A stretch of 64,000 bases of DNA, taken from Owenia fusiformis (taxonomy: Eukaryota; Annelida; Polychaeta; Sabellida; Oweniidae). The notes beneath the pieces are model-generated. The model ran no database searches. It was not told where the DNA came from and saw only the letters and a list, made by a program, of their open reading frames with translations. Shown here piece by piece: positions 27,001-34,497 of this stretch (position 1 is the first letter of the stretch; each line of letters opens with the position of its first letter). The stretch covers positions 34,152,166 through 34,216,165 of the forward strand of contig CAIIXF020000011.1 in NCBI GenBank assembly GCA_903813345.2, written 5' to 3'. Both the position numbers and the translations under genes were made by a program.

Positions 27001-30000
27001 TACTTGTCAATTTTTTATTTTGTGAATAAAATATATTATCCGAAACACTAGATCAAGATAATAAATACACTTTTGTTTCCTCAACTGGGAACTATAACCC
27101 AGTTAATAAACTAATAAAGCATATTCCACTTGTGTAAAATGAAAAACGTGTTCAATAGACTACATGCAAGTAGAAAAAAATCCTGATTTTAGTCATTTGA
27201 TGTTAAAAATTTAGGCAAAGTGTATTTGAAAGCTACACATAAAACTACATCTAAAAATGGTTTTGAAAATTTTAAAAACATTTCTGTTCTCTTCAGTAAC
27301 ATTATCCATCTCATTCACTTTAGAGTCTACTATGAAATGAACCTCTCCAAGTGGAACACTTTCAAAGTGAAAGACCATTTTCAGGTACTGAATAACTGAA
27401 TGTGTTCCACATACACAGGAAGTGTATGCAGTTATTATTTGCACAATTCTGACAACAAAGGACTTCCTTATTTTCAAAAATATATAAGTGCAATCCACTT
27501 TTCAAGCGGGTTTAAGCCTAGGTGCATCTCCTACTTGTTTCAATGCTGGGAAAATTACTGAATTATTTTTAGGAAGTATTGATGACAATAAAATGATGGG
27601 AAATAAAGTATGATAGAAGATCATAGATATTAGATATTTATGTGATATAATGTTTATTATATACAAAATGTGAACTATCAGTCTATCATACCAAGTCTAC
27701 AAAATATAATAGTTTCATCTCTAACCCTTTACACCAATGGTTAAAACTTCAAGAGACCCTATCTAATCTGTGTGCACAACTAAAAATGTTCTACAGTGAA
27801 TGCTGTATGGAATTGCTAAAATCATTTAGCTCTATTGGCATCTTCATAAGATAGAAGTCAACTGGATTAGAAGTGTTCAATTTTTAATGTTGCTTTATAT
27901 TAAAAAGTTCTTAATTTTACTGTGATGTGATTAATTTACATATTCAATGTAAATGTCTATGGTTCTCAGTATGACTATTAAGCCATGTATTTTATGAAGT
28001 GGAGGTCTCCACTATCAGTGCCAACCAGCAGGTCACCATTGTGATCTATGGCAAGTACAACTGGGCAATTAACATTGTCCTCTGGGGTCAGGAGATACTT
28101 GATAAACTTCCCTCTTGGATCTAACATGTGAATTCTACTGTTGTGACAGTCAGCTATGATAATGTTGCCTTGCGAGTCTATACTAAGTCCACATGGGTAG
28201 TTGAGTTGATGGTCACCATTACCCTTGGTGCCATAGCTTAACTTTAGGTCACCTTTCCTGTTGAACATTTTTACACAGTTTGCTTCATAGTCTGAGGCAA
28301 TGACTGCATACGTGCTGTTGGTTGCGAGATCCCTTACAGAGTCTAATTGGCCTGTGCCTATTGTAGCCAGAGTGGATCCATCGTTGTAGTCAACAATGTA
28401 CATGCATTTAGCTTCAGGGTCACTGATGATCAGCTCTCCATCAGAGTTCACACATATTCGGGAAGGATTCTCAAATCTCCAAATACTTCTCTCTTGTACC
28501 AAGTCTTCATTATAAATGGCAACACATTTGTTCATTTGACCAGCTACAGCGTAGTAATTGTCTTTCACAGAACACACTCCATTGCCATTGATTTCTTTTG
28601 CTGTGTGTTTGTTCAATGTTGTACCATTGTTTACGTACATTACAATCCTTGACTCTTCATCATTTGGCATCTCACTGACTACAATTTGTTGACTTTTACC
28701 AACACATAAACCCTGAATAGCAGAGAGTTCACTTGTATCACTAATGTCTACCAAATGTTCAGTTCTGTATACCTTTGGAGTACATTGCTTTGGAATAGCA
28801 GATAATGTACCATTGTCTTCCAAATTCTTAGTTCTGTGTAAGTTTCGAAAACATGTACATAGTTTTGGACTTCTCTTATGTTCCATTTTTTTCCTCTTAT
28901 GTTTTATAGATGTCACTGAGGCCCTATTAGTATGTGCATTATCAGTTGTTGAGATAATATGTCCAAGTTTAGTTGTATCCAAGCAACGATGTTTATATCG
29001 AACTATTTGTATATCTTTTTCAAGAGCGTCTAAGTCTGAAGTTGAAGATATTGCGCTCCAGTTTTGAAGTGTTTGTTCTACGTCAGCTCTTGAGTTGATG
29101 ATTTCAATGGGATGTCCATATTTCTGTAGAGAAGTTATGTGATGTAATGTACTCTCAGTGACACCTTTCTGGTGTTCTATGCCACTTGTATGAGATTTTA
29201 TCTGTTTTACAGTTTTATTTTGCAAGTCTTTTGCATCACTTTCAAGTTTCTTAAAGTGTTTATTGAGTTCATCCTGTGCAGCCCTTCGATCAGATTTAAT
29301 GGAGCGAAGAAGTGTTTTGAATTTTTCTCCTTGGATTTCGGTTAGATTAAACGCTGTTCTGAGTTTACTTTCAAGCAAGTCTTTCTTCTGAATGGCTAGT
29401 CCAATCACTGTAGATATCTTGTGCAATTCTTCCTTTGCCACATCTTCAATGTTCACACATGGATGCCCCGAATGATCTGTCATACAACAGTCTCTGCAAA
29501 CAGGGGTTTTATGTGTCTTACAGTAGAACTTGAGTGGCTGGTCAGTATGCTTTGGACATTCAATGTTTCTGTGAACCAGGCTGTCTATCACAATCTTGGA
29601 ATCTTTCTCCAGATCACCAGTCAATTTTATGCACTTATGAGATTTTGTTGATCTCATTCTACCATGATACTTCTGACAGGTTTCACACAAATATTCGGCA
29701 CATTCAACACATCTGGCAACAGCACTTGAATGCTCTTCACCCTGCATACATGTGTCACATTCAATGTCTTTCTCATCTTCTTGTTTGGCCTTTTCTAGAG
29801 CTTCAGCCATTGACTTCATGGTGAAGTTGGTCATATACGATCTTGCACCTTTTGCAGGAACGGCATTTTTACGCTTACATACTGGACAAGGGTATGTCTT
29901 TTTTCGATTGTCCTTTTCATCTTTGATCCATGTGCCCAAACATCCTTTACAGAATGTATGTAGGCATTTTAGCGACTTTGGTGTCTTTACTGTCTCCATA

Positions 30001-33000
30001 CATATAGCACACTTCAAGAGTTCAGTATATTCCTCGATGAATGATTTAGCGACTGCCATTGTGGGTGATTTATTTCTTAAATGGGTGTCCTAGATGGATC
30101 AAGAGAATGTCATTGACAAACTTTAAAACACAGTCTTGATAAGATAACAAAAGTATCTCATTGTCCCACTCTACTAACGTGCTTACATGCACGTAGGACA
30201 CAAGCATTCATTCAAGACATTTGAATAACTTCACTCTCCAAAAAATCACATAAAAATTCTGGCTCTCGTCCTCATCTTTGTTTACATTTAGCACATTTTA
30301 GATGAAAAAGATACGACAGAGTTAAAACTTCAAATCAAAAAATGGATTTTACCTATCGGTAGTTGTCAGTTTGAAGAGTTTTGATGAAGTTTGTAACAAT
30401 GTTACTGTTATTAACTTCGAAAACAGGGACCTGGAGAATCATGTAGCAGGTCAAATTGCCTGTGTCAAAGCGTCACCAAAAAGTGTGAAATGTCATGTAT
30501 GTCACTGTCAGTGTACTTATTGATTTTTATGTCCTGTTTTTCTTACTGTTTATGTGATTTTCCCCCATTGTGTTTGGATGTTTAATTTTAAATTCAAGTT
30601 GGTTTTAAGAATTTTCAAACTAAAATAATTATTTAGTTTTTATGTAATGCATTATGTTATGCTTTATAATAGGATTTGCTATGTGTGTAATCACCCAAGT
30701 TTCATTATTTACAAATCAAGTTGTTGTAGTGCATGTTAATTAAGGTCTATGTATTTACTTCCACACAGGAGGTTACAATATAGCTGATACTGCCAGATGC
30801 TGGACTTACCTGACCTCCATTGCTCTCCAGGAAGATCTGCCAGATGATATTCCTGAACATAGGGTATGCTTATCTTAGATTCCTTATTCCAGAACATAGG
30901 GTATGCTTATCTTAGATTCCTTATTCCAGAACATAGGGTATGCTTATCTTAGATTCCTTATTCCAGAACATAGGGTATGCTTATCTTAGATTCCTTATTC
31001 CTGAACATAGGGTATGCTTATCTTAGATTCCTTATTCCAGAACATAGGGTATGCTTATCTTAGATTCCTTATTCCAGAACATAGGGTATGCTTATCTTAG
31101 ATTCCTTATTCCAGAACATAGGGTATGCTTATCTTAGATTCCTTATTCCAGAACATAGGGTATGCTTATCTTAGATTCCTTATTCCTGAACATAGGGTAT
31201 GCTTATCTTAGATTCCTTATTCCAGAACATAGGGTATGCTTATCTTAGATTCCTTATTCTAGAACATGGGGTATGCTTATCTTAGATTCCTTATTCCTGA
31301 ACATAGGGTATGCTTATCTTAGATTCCTTATTCCAGAACATAGGGTATGCTTATCTTAGATTCCTTATTCTAGAACATGGGGTATGCTTATCTTAGATTC
31401 CTTATTCCTGAACATAGGGTATGCTTATCTTAGATTCCTTATTCCTGAACATAGGGTATGCTTATCTTAGATTCCTTATTCCTGAACATGGGGTATGCTT
31501 ATCTTAGATTCCTTATTCCTGAACATGGGGTATGCTTATCTTAGATTCCTTATTCCTGAACATGGGGTATGCTTATCTTAGATTCCTTATTCTAGAACAT
31601 AGGGTATGTTTATCTTAGATTCCTTATTCCAGAACATGGGGTATGCTTATCTTAGATTCCTTATTCCAGAACATAGGGTATGCTTATCTTATATTCCTTA
31701 TTCCAGAACATAGGGTATGCTTATCTTAGATTCCTTATTCTAGAACATAGGGTATGTTTATCTTAGATTCCTTATTCCAGAACATGGGGTATGCTTATCT
31801 TAGATTCCTTATTCCAGAACATATGGTGTGTTTTCCTTATATAACATATGCCGGAACGTATGGTGTGTTTTCCTTATATAACATATTCCAGAACATAGGG
31901 TATGCTTATCTTAGATTCCTTATTCCAGAACATGGGGTATGGTTATCTTAGATTCCTTATTCCAGAACATAGGGTATGCTTATCTTAGATTCCTTATTCC
32001 AGAACATATGGTGTGTTTTCCTTATATAACATATTCCAGAACGTATGGTGTGTTTTCCTTATATAACATATTCCAGAACATAGGGTATGCTTATCTTAGA
32101 TTCCTTATTCCAGAACATGGGGTATGCTTATCTTAGATTCCTTATTCCAGAACATGGGGTATGCTTATCTTAGATTCCTTATTCCAGAACATAGGGTATG
32201 CTTATCTTAGATTCCTTATTCCAGAACATAGGGTATGCTTATCTTAGATTCCTTATTCCAGAACATAGGGTATGCTTATCTTAGATTCCTTATTCCAGAA
32301 CATATGGTGTGTTTTCCTTATATAACAAATTCCAGAACATATGTTGTGTTTTCCTTATATAACATATTCCAGAACATATGGTGTGTTTTCCTTATATAAC
32401 ATATTCCAGAACATATGGATTGTTTTCCTTATATAACATATTCCAGAACATATGGTGTGTTTTCCTTATATAACATACTGTAGAACATCGGATGAATTTT
32501 CATATGGAGAGGTGCAATAAACCATGGGCTTTTAAGAGGAAAACATTGCTGAAACACCTTTATAAAGTTATTTTGTTTATACTGTTATCTTCATAAAGAT
32601 TTCTCTAGGAAAGTACACCGAGAAAATGTTCAAAATATATTAATAGGATGATCACACACAGTTGGTTGTGTTTCATAAATCATTGTTGTGTTTTAAGTCT
32701 GTTTCTTGATTAAATAGCTCCTCCCAAATATGACCAGCTAAGGGGCACTTGATTACATTGAATATCTTTTACTATATAACTATTCTTGTCTCCTTTCAGT
32801 ACTTTACCAAATACGGACCTGAGTTTGAGCTCCACCTATCTGCAGGATTTAGAACTAATAAAAATGATGCTGGTTATCTGCAAGAAATAACAGATGAAAT
32901 AATGGGTAAGCAAATACACATTTATGTAGATTATAATAATTATGTGTATGTATTCCAACAATGGGCAAAAGTGCCTCATTGTTATAGTCTCCAACTTTTT

Positions 33001-33790
33001 TGTGGATGGTGTTCGGCAGTTGGTGTTTAGCATTTGGCGGTTGATGTTTGCCATTCTGTCTGTAATGGCATTCGGATTGTCAAGTAAATGGCAGGTGGTG
33101 ACATTTTGCATGTTAATGCCTCGTAGAGTTAATACCCTTTCCATGACTTTGACCTAATTTTCACCATAAAGGTAATCTTTTGCATGGCTTTACTTTTATT
33201 TTATTTTAATGTATCAATTAGTTCTCAAAGGAAAACTAATTTTCCCCTGTTATTAACACAGAAATAAGTTATGCTAATCATGGGTTTCAGTTTATTTTGG
33301 TCATCAAATTTCTTTATTCTTTAGGTGGCCGGATAAATTCACTTTTCAGGTTTGATAAAATAAATCATGTCATCAAACACAGTTTAATTTTGCATTAAAC
33401 ATCGTGATAAAACATTGCCTTTTTGGTGAATATTAGGAGAACATTTTAAAAAAGTATGTTGATGGGTTGATTACCCCTTCAGGGATCTTTATTTCAATTT
33501 ATTTATCAGATCTCAAACTACTGATGGGTACATACTTTGGTATTTTCTGTATATGTATTCATGTTAAGGAATTGCTACATGTGTGACATTGTGTCAAGGT
33601 CATATTATGTGAAATAGTGTCAAGGTCATACTATGGTAATGTTGTCAAGGTCATATGTGATATCGTGGCAAGGTCATATTATGGGGGTTCTATCATTTCA
33701 TTTGATTTTAATTTAGTGTTATGATTCTTAGAATAATTAATCTTCAAATGACAACTTTTATTTTCAGAAAATCTTGAGGAAATTAGGTGA
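5858..33790 (+). CDS. HDAC8: histone deacetylase 8 (class I, zinc-dependent), ten coding exons
   Basis: Exons: 5858-6022, 23572-23761, 24124-24265, 24650-24762, 25619-25696, 26134-26242, 26640-26812, 30769-30863, 32800-32905, 33768-33790. All junctions are GT/AG and phase-compatible, giving 397 codons plus TGA (human HDAC8 has 377). The family role is Zn-dependent removal of acetyl groups from lysines, including SMC3 in cohesin. The active site is complete: [16 protein letters not shown] (the two catalytic His), DLDLHHGDG (two zinc ligands), GADGLTRDP (third zinc ligand) and GGGGYN (transition-state Tyr), the last split across exons 7/8. The R-A-S-M at the exon 1/2 junction matches the PKA-phosphorylated Ser39 site of the human enzyme. 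The ATG at 5858 was chosen because no in-frame ATG lies upstream. Oddities: a Gypsy element in intron 1, a nested TRIM gene in intron 7, and a minisatellite starting inside exon 8. Confidence 0.93.
6067..6139. repeat. perfect 18-bp hairpin flanked by direct repeats
   Basis: TCAGCACTATCAATGGTA (6080-6097) and its exact reverse complement (6107-6124) are separated by a 9-base loop. The 10-bp sequence AGCTCATACA occurs on both sides (6067-6076 and 6130-6139), like a target duplication. It lies 45 bp into HDAC8 intron 1. It may be a tiny foldback insertion or a structured intronic RNA; the stem is short for a canonical miRNA precursor. Confidence 0.55.
6160..6315. repeat. TCACGCAT-type dispersed repeat, degenerate copy
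   Basis: It contains several TCACGCAT motifs and a CGGTTCGGTTT end, related to the better copies at 19019-19172 and 19735-19885 elsewhere in this intron. Gypsy-1 is inserted at its edge. Confidence 0.4.
6883..6900. promoter_or_regulatory. CArG-box palindrome in LTR (SRF-type site)
   Basis: CTTTCCATATATGGAAAG is a perfect palindrome whose core CCATATATGG matches the SRF consensus CC(A/T)6GG. It recurs at the same place in the 3' LTR (18321-18338). It lies about 50 bp upstream of a possible initiator. Binding is inferred from the motif only. Confidence 0.5.
7149..7157 (+). promoter_or_regulatory. overlapping splice donor and polyadenylation signal in LTR
   Basis: CAAG|GTAAATAAAG reads both as a 5' splice site (GT at 7149) and as AATAAA (7152-7157), followed by a T/G-rich stretch. 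The same arrangement is in the 3' LTR (AATAAA at 18590-18595). A seven-codon frame (MSYQPTR) starts just upstream at 7129 and stops at the donor, so splicing could carry this ATG onto a downstream exon. Confidence 0.45.
7422..7439 (+). other. candidate primer-binding site of Gypsy-1
   Basis: TGGCTTAGCGTTGGGATT starts 4 bases after the LTR. Its complement reads like a tRNA T-arm/acceptor end (AATCCCA...CCA), but the spacing is one base off a standard tRNA, so I cannot assign the tRNA. Confidence 0.4.
7757..7926 (+). ncRNA. two related stem structures in the Gypsy-1 leader
   Basis: 7757-7806 and 7876-7926 have the same plan: an outer stem (AATGCA/TGCATT in the first, AAGTGCA/TGCACTT in the second) enclosing a GGAC-6 nt-GTCC hairpin. 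The loop sequences differ and the outer stem changes by a compensatory A-T to G-C swap. This suggests conserved RNA structure in the leader. Confidence 0.5.
7992..8470 (+). ncRNA. array of seven co-varying hairpins in the Gypsy-1 leader
   Basis: Units start at 7992, 8046, 8127, 8206, 8283, 8359 and 8436; after the first two the spacing is 76-81 bp. Each reads GCCCAG-(stem/loop)-CTGCGCGGAGC, then a short spacer and a GAGACATT-like tail. The stems change in pairs: CAGAAT/ATTCTG in unit 1, CAGGA/TCCTG in units 4 and 5 (closing GAAA and GCAA tetraloops), CAGG/CCTG in the others. An outer GC/GC pair flanks a constant C-C mismatch. Unit 4 has CGCGAAGC instead of CGCGGAGC. The array sits between the primer-binding region and gag, the usual place of packaging, dimerisation or translation elements; its function here is unknown. 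Confidence 0.72.
8760..16199 (+). CDS. Gypsy-1 gag-pol polyprotein with C-terminal C2H2 zinc finger
   Basis: A single 2,479-codon frame. Gag spans about residues 1-700; its capsid-like part is at about 470-640, and a 34-residue tandem duplication starts near 315. Then come a CCHC zinc knuckle ([15 protein letters not shown]710), retropepsin (VDTGA, D771), a beta-rich linker, reverse transcriptase (YLDD at 1350-1353), RNase H (DTDAS motif) and integrase. The integrase has the H-H-C-C finger from H1775 and a D1844, D1904, E1940 triad with D-35-E spacing, followed by a GPY/F-like module ([10 protein letters not shown]). The last 400 residues hold a basic/acidic tail and a C2H2 finger (C2338, C2341, H2354, H2359). 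No stop or frameshift separates gag from pol, so polyprotein cleavage is presumably proteolytic. All catalytic residues are present, so this copy may be active. Confidence 0.95.
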   Translation: MASDRDSDQMDLTQCADSARTSPDNTVFIKGDNKEIDNPLASDNTVVWQNEMRLAPGPGAISKNLESARVPKSTGYWSRENDSLFSPVNEHSNEEIKPAPRTSTAMRSSEVENAKSMSEQIGYLWSNIELINHKFDKIDTKLDVSALERNVSMAVTQALVPVLKTGVTSAVADAMAPVIEMSQNQNLAMQEQMNASLSQQKSELLQLIKNKSVREEQTSHEVKLSNMHDNEKSHVEQRRGVSKRKECALSPPPRPYALKRQSAFYQPHSHRENELLAPEQKVPASVYAQPGERNVMFAPPNTPTSERSELYRSGVQSSSDSGASRSAAHEEYTPPLTMDNEHSLNNQGVQSSSDSGASRSVAHEKYTPPLAMKNEQHYEQDERSSRYFENVHDLTHSLQNAQGEKRSSSFMNERKKKHEQDNDEFTSYNSQREAYGSSYMMNAFRDVTQTLSDVVKSVSFRQNNDKAVKIRPDKYEGTSPWLDYVRHFEVCSSSNRWSDIEKRDFLASSLRGQAQQILNEVELEYTYQDLVNALSKRFGPEGKAKLYEAQINNRQQRPREPMQKLAQDIRRLTALAYPEMTREAQDRLARARFQHALLDDQIRDAINLGEPETLDRAVVIALKQESYLESERIRKGQKPRLQTDKISAIDERLESDDSAEINALNETEKLEQIMTKLLTAQATALDDRFEKMLTELKKMSARKPKAEVTCFHCGKKGHYNFECRFRKENGGKKNSSEIAPISFVESETPNEIKRIVAKAEVCGHPVEFLVDTGAVRTMLDIEEYNDIPVENRPSLHKTNCAFRQADGSSLCVHGVIDCSIDLDGTIFDAPVIVASLGAPGILGSDCMSKQGFNINYHSRELAFKPSSDCYGNVMNNITPVCVVGEDGNSLRNTGTCTPQEPNTLISDERDSDGSMDIDDYIKYHSHKVMDTSSCENKREDISSERNPPLINSSEHEENYFTEMSDESSDHGSNIESLNPQSPGVNSRELEEEVQNGSGGMPDFVQCLSLNCSIKEDDEIPAISGKIVELCFDKTESRHTSEFINQPGIVEPLAKSPEELTGLVVNPTFISSKQDLRVEIWNPLAIPVPISAGTVIGTFGYVDSDVCVVSAAPHEQIYSAQNSDTISDEESTEYDNITLASEIPAHLRDLFQNSSKELNEEQRLELMRLLVKNQDVFSRNDRDLGCTDIVLHRINTGDADPVRQVYRRMPKVKQDEVDRQVNDLLDRGVIEPSESPWASPVVLVKKKDGSWRLCIDYRRLNLVTKKDAFPIPRIDETLERMNGASWFSTMDLASGYWQLALDQEAKEKSAFVVRGGLYQWANMPFGLCNAPSTFVRLMEQVLKGMSNSLAYLDDVISFASSFDTAIERLQLVFDRFRAANLKLKPNKCELLKRSVRFLGHVVSERGIAPDPEKVDKIVNWPTLRTVHETRQFLGLASYYRRHVRGFAEVAGPLHQLTHKNRQKFEWSEECIESFQTLKTSIANATILSYPHEEGEYILDTDASATSIGAVLSQIQGGEEQPLHFASKCLSRHERNYCTTKRELLAVVNYLKYFRQYLYGVKFRLRTDHSSLRWLTNFKEPEGQLARWFEVIAEYDFILEHRPGKRHLNADAMSRIPCRQCERAEQKDALKEGSPFNEFVQPVCGYLRDYSEQKSSSVHTQVEIDKIPEENSEEPQGSIHSVAFIPEWTLFDISEAQCLDPHVKIIWHALKKSPTRPSWEIISNGSAITKTYWAQWDQLMIQNGVLCRKWENTEGTKFHLQIITPKVLQKTVLHFAHSTASAGHFGVTKTYEKTRLRFYWHGQHSDVRSFCRACNTCAARKNPPKKNKAPLQQYIVGEPMERFAIDILGPFPITRRGNRFVLVCSDYFTKWPEAFPVPTQEAITVASKLVEEVFSRFGLPMELHSDQGRNFESKVMAEVCRIFGVTKTRTTPFNPKSDGLVERFNRTLLDGISKLMEDDSDQLDWDLKIPLILMAYRTAEQESTGETPAKMMLGRELHIPLDVIVERVPEENAKDLDYVSDLRERLSEIHENARTKLKISHERQLRNYNRQVAGRCFEKGDAVWLRNHKRKKGITPKLQTKWVGPMKVIKPISDVTYRIIDPKGGKPKVVHFDHLKIFEGELPASWSKIQEPVSRANLKELDEHPLLELLQTSTLPKIKNPPPPKVEERSMKNDESHKSKRVKRAPERFGDYILGVQDDTRDSSSSSSELTCFTFRGRGKKRRFDHDRRRGPNYSQFPHNFPPYWAMPQMPQMSPMQFMNPYWTSIRPSATSTSAPEHKSDDHESVSGQSNLSLPVPQPEVPSSTPSALVKVDRESDEDLPDALNIHASSSDIERKCHQCFLCPKTFTTKYNMSRHIQRSHSSSGAPKRKDSKKPKKKHAKDTSEEQIDSVKSKRENKRSNVVDDSDSDNDTVIQKDHKVPLGKTSNHHKDINNDIYEDVSAPEKELGENNMDNMYELVQRLYITASQPEVKEQLQKIKLA
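16200..17744 (+). other. Gypsy-1 non-coding 3' region
   Basis: This 1.5-kb AT-rich stretch between the pol stop and the purine tract has no long frame and no env remnant that I can see. It is full of short, loosely periodic TGAG/CTCA and GGAG/CTCC words, for example around 16480-17000, often as near-inverted pairs such as ATGCTCATGAGCAT at 16719-16732. It may be a degenerate tandem repeat or structured RNA. Confidence 0.5.
17745..17757 (+). other. Gypsy-1 polypurine tract
   Basis: AAGCTGGGGGATG lies directly before the 3' LTR, the position of the plus-strand primer. It is a short, imperfect purine run. Confidence 0.6.
17758..18855 (+). repeat. Gypsy-1 3' LTR
   Basis: Same length (1,098 bp) as the 5' LTR and apparently identical, followed by the GATG target duplication. 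Confidence 0.93.
19019..19885 (+). repeat. two copies of a GAACGGCGAAAA / TCACGCAT repeat
   Basis: 19019-19172 and 19735-19885 share the order CGGTAAAAT, GAACGGCGAAAA, CATTCCGTTC, TCTTTGCACGC, TGTTTATGTCACGCATTTGG and a C-rich end (CTACCCCC). The second copy ends in a run of 14 C. They are direct, about 715 bp apart and clearly diverged. Confidence 0.55.
20030..20260 (+). repeat. fragment of ATGGCGGC / TATGGGAGTAGAAG repeat
   Basis: CCCTATGGGAGTAGAAGTTC followed by ATTTTCAAAATGGC and ATCTTGAAAAATGGCGGC matches the repeat at 63460-63690 nearly base for base, so it is a dispersed family. Confidence 0.6.
26268..26425 (+). repeat. GTGGTGACA-type dispersed repeat (HDAC8 intron 6)
   Basis: It starts near AGTGGTGACATATTG, continues TATAGTCTCCAAC, GGCGGTTGGTGTT, and ends AAGGTGGTGACATTTTG. 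Related copies lie at 32960-33125 and 36345-36455, and similar ends at 60065-61065. Confidence 0.5.
26813..27977. other. HDAC8 intron 7, 5' part: no gene seen
   Basis: This is AT-rich intronic DNA downstream of the TRIM gene's stop. TTTATT-rich stretches here could supply its poly(A) signal on the minus strand. No conserved frame is seen. Confidence 0.4.
27978..30059 (-). CDS. intronless TRIM protein: RING, two B-boxes, coiled coil, NHL-type propeller
   Basis: A single 693-codon exon. The RING finger (C17, C20, C32, H34, C37, C40, C58, C61) is typical of E3 ubiquitin ligases. A B-box 1-like finger at about 100-145 and a B-box 2 ([13 protein letters not shown]...CRDC) at about 168-210 follow, then a coiled coil at about 210-340. 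A C-terminal propeller of NHL-like repeats ([40 protein letters not shown]) covers about 430-693. This is the TRIM2/3/56/71-like architecture; such proteins ubiquitinate partners or bind RNA through the propeller. The gene lies wholly inside HDAC8 intron 7 on the opposite strand and lacks introns, which suggests a retrocopy or a member of an expanded invertebrate TRIM family. The exact orthologue cannot be named. Confidence 0.92.
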   Translation of the reverse strand: MAVAKSFIEEYTELLKCAICMETVKTPKSLKCLHTFCKGCLGTWIKDEKDNRKKTYPCPVCKRKNAVPAKGARSYMTNFTMKSMAEALEKAKQEDEKDIECDTCMQGEEHSSAVARCVECAEYLCETCQKYHGRMRSTKSHKCIKLTGDLEKDSKIVIDSLVHRNIECPKHTDQPLKFYCKTHKTPVCRDCCMTDHSGHPCVNIEDVAKEELHKISTVIGLAIQKKDLLESKLRTAFNLTEIQGEKFKTLLRSIKSDRRAAQDELNKHFKKLESDAKDLQNKTVKQIKSHTSGIEHQKGVTESTLHHITSLQKYGHPIEIINSRADVEQTLQNWSAISSTSDLDALEKDIQIVRYKHRCLDTTKLGHIISTTDNAHTNRASVTSIKHKRKKMEHKRSPKLCTCFRNLHRTKNLEDNGTLSAIPKQCTPKVYRTEHLVDISDTSELSAIQGLCVGKSQQIVVSEMPNDEESRIVMYVNNGTTLNKHTAKEINGNGVCSVKDNYYAVAGQMNKCVAIYNEDLVQERSIWRFENPSRICVNSDGELIISDPEAKCMYIVDYNDGSTLATIGTGQLDSVRDLATNSTYAVIASDYEANCVKMFNRKGDLKLSYGTKGNGDHQLNYPCGLSIDSQGNIIIADCHNSRIHMLDPRGKFIKYLLTPEDNVNCPVVLAIDHNGDLLVGTDSGDLHFIKYMA
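30060..30768. other. TRIM 5' flank and HDAC8 intron 7 end
   Basis: This presumably contains the TRIM promoter on the minus strand. I see no recognisable TATA box or repeat. It ends at the CACACAG acceptor of HDAC8 exon 8. Confidence 0.4.
30849..32483 (+). repeat. 37-bp minisatellite spanning the HDAC8 exon 8 splice donor
   Basis: About 44 tandem units of 37 bp. The first unit contains the last 15 bases of exon 8 (codons IPEHR) and the real donor (CATAGG|GTATGC). Most later units repeat GAACATAGGGTATGC, so the donor is copied dozens of times. Each also contains TTATCTTAG, which resembles an acceptor. A second 37-bp variant (GAACATATGGTGTG...TTATATAAC) forms clusters near 31825-31885, 31995-32065 and 32295-32475. 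Variants with CCTGAAC, CCAGAAC and CTAGAAC are interspersed, showing repeated amplification of several-unit blocks. Confidence 0.95.
32960..33125 (+). repeat. GTGGTGACA-type dispersed repeat (HDAC8 intron 9)
   Basis: It shares TATAGTCTCCAACTTTTT, GGCGGTTGATGTT and AGGTGGTGACATTTTGCATG with the copy at 26268. Confidence 0.5.
33594..33676 (+). promoter_or_regulatory. four tandem nuclear-receptor extended half-sites (intron 9)
   Basis: TCAAGGTCA occurs at 33594, 33620 and 33645, and GCAAGGTCA at 33668, each followed by TAT or TAC. TCAAGGTCA is the consensus monomer site of ERR and NR5A (SF-1/FTZ-F1) receptors. The spacing of 23-26 bp indicates a short tandem repeat. Regulatory activity is inferred only. 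Confidence 0.4.
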
Positions 33791-34497
33791 CACAAGCAAC
33801 AAACTGGACTCAGAAATCAATAATTATATTATGTACATTGAATAAGAAATGTGTTTGCCAGTTTGAACATTTTTCCAAATATAGTACCCAGGACATTATG
33901 CTGTAAACCACTTAATGAGGAATATGTCTCAATGTATTTTATGTTTATATTGAATTCAAATACTGCTGTACATGTATATGAAAATAAATTCCTCATACTG
34001 AAACAAAGGGCGGATCAAAATACTGATTGTCTGTAAATATTCCATCCATTTCATTGTTAACTGTAAATTCATAATGCTGTACAGCAGAAGTACCCATAAT
34101 GATGGCTTCTTATAAGAGAGCATGTGTTAAGATTGAATTTAACTTGATGAAATGACTTGAGTTTAGAAATGACATTACAATATCAATCCCTGGATGCAGG
34201 CATAAAAATGTGTCACAGATTTGAACAATGCAGTTGTTAAACAAAAATCAATCATTGATGTTTAATAACGAACAGTAAAGAAGCAATCTGATTGGTGGAG
34301 ATAACTCTGTATTTAGCTATGGTCAAATTGTCCAAAATGATAGAAATACATTATAAATTAACAATTATAACAGTTCAAATATATCACAGTTTAAATGTAA
34401 AAAAAGTCCAACAACACTCTATCAAGAGAGCAAGGATTGTCCAGAACACTACAGAACAAATATATAATGAACATTTAAGAGTTCCAAAATGACTGCA
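33791..34497 (+). other. HDAC8 3' UTR and convergent intergenic space
   Basis: After the HDAC8 TGA, an AATAAA at 33983-33988 is the first good poly(A) signal. The remaining 500 bp up to the MOLO-1-domain gene's stop contain no gene. The two genes converge with about 700 bp between their stop codons. Confidence 0.55.

Noticed and set aside
30849-32483. CRISPR-like appearance of the 37-bp array
   Set aside because: There are no unique spacers between repeats, the context is an animal intron, and the unit derives from the neighbouring exon border.
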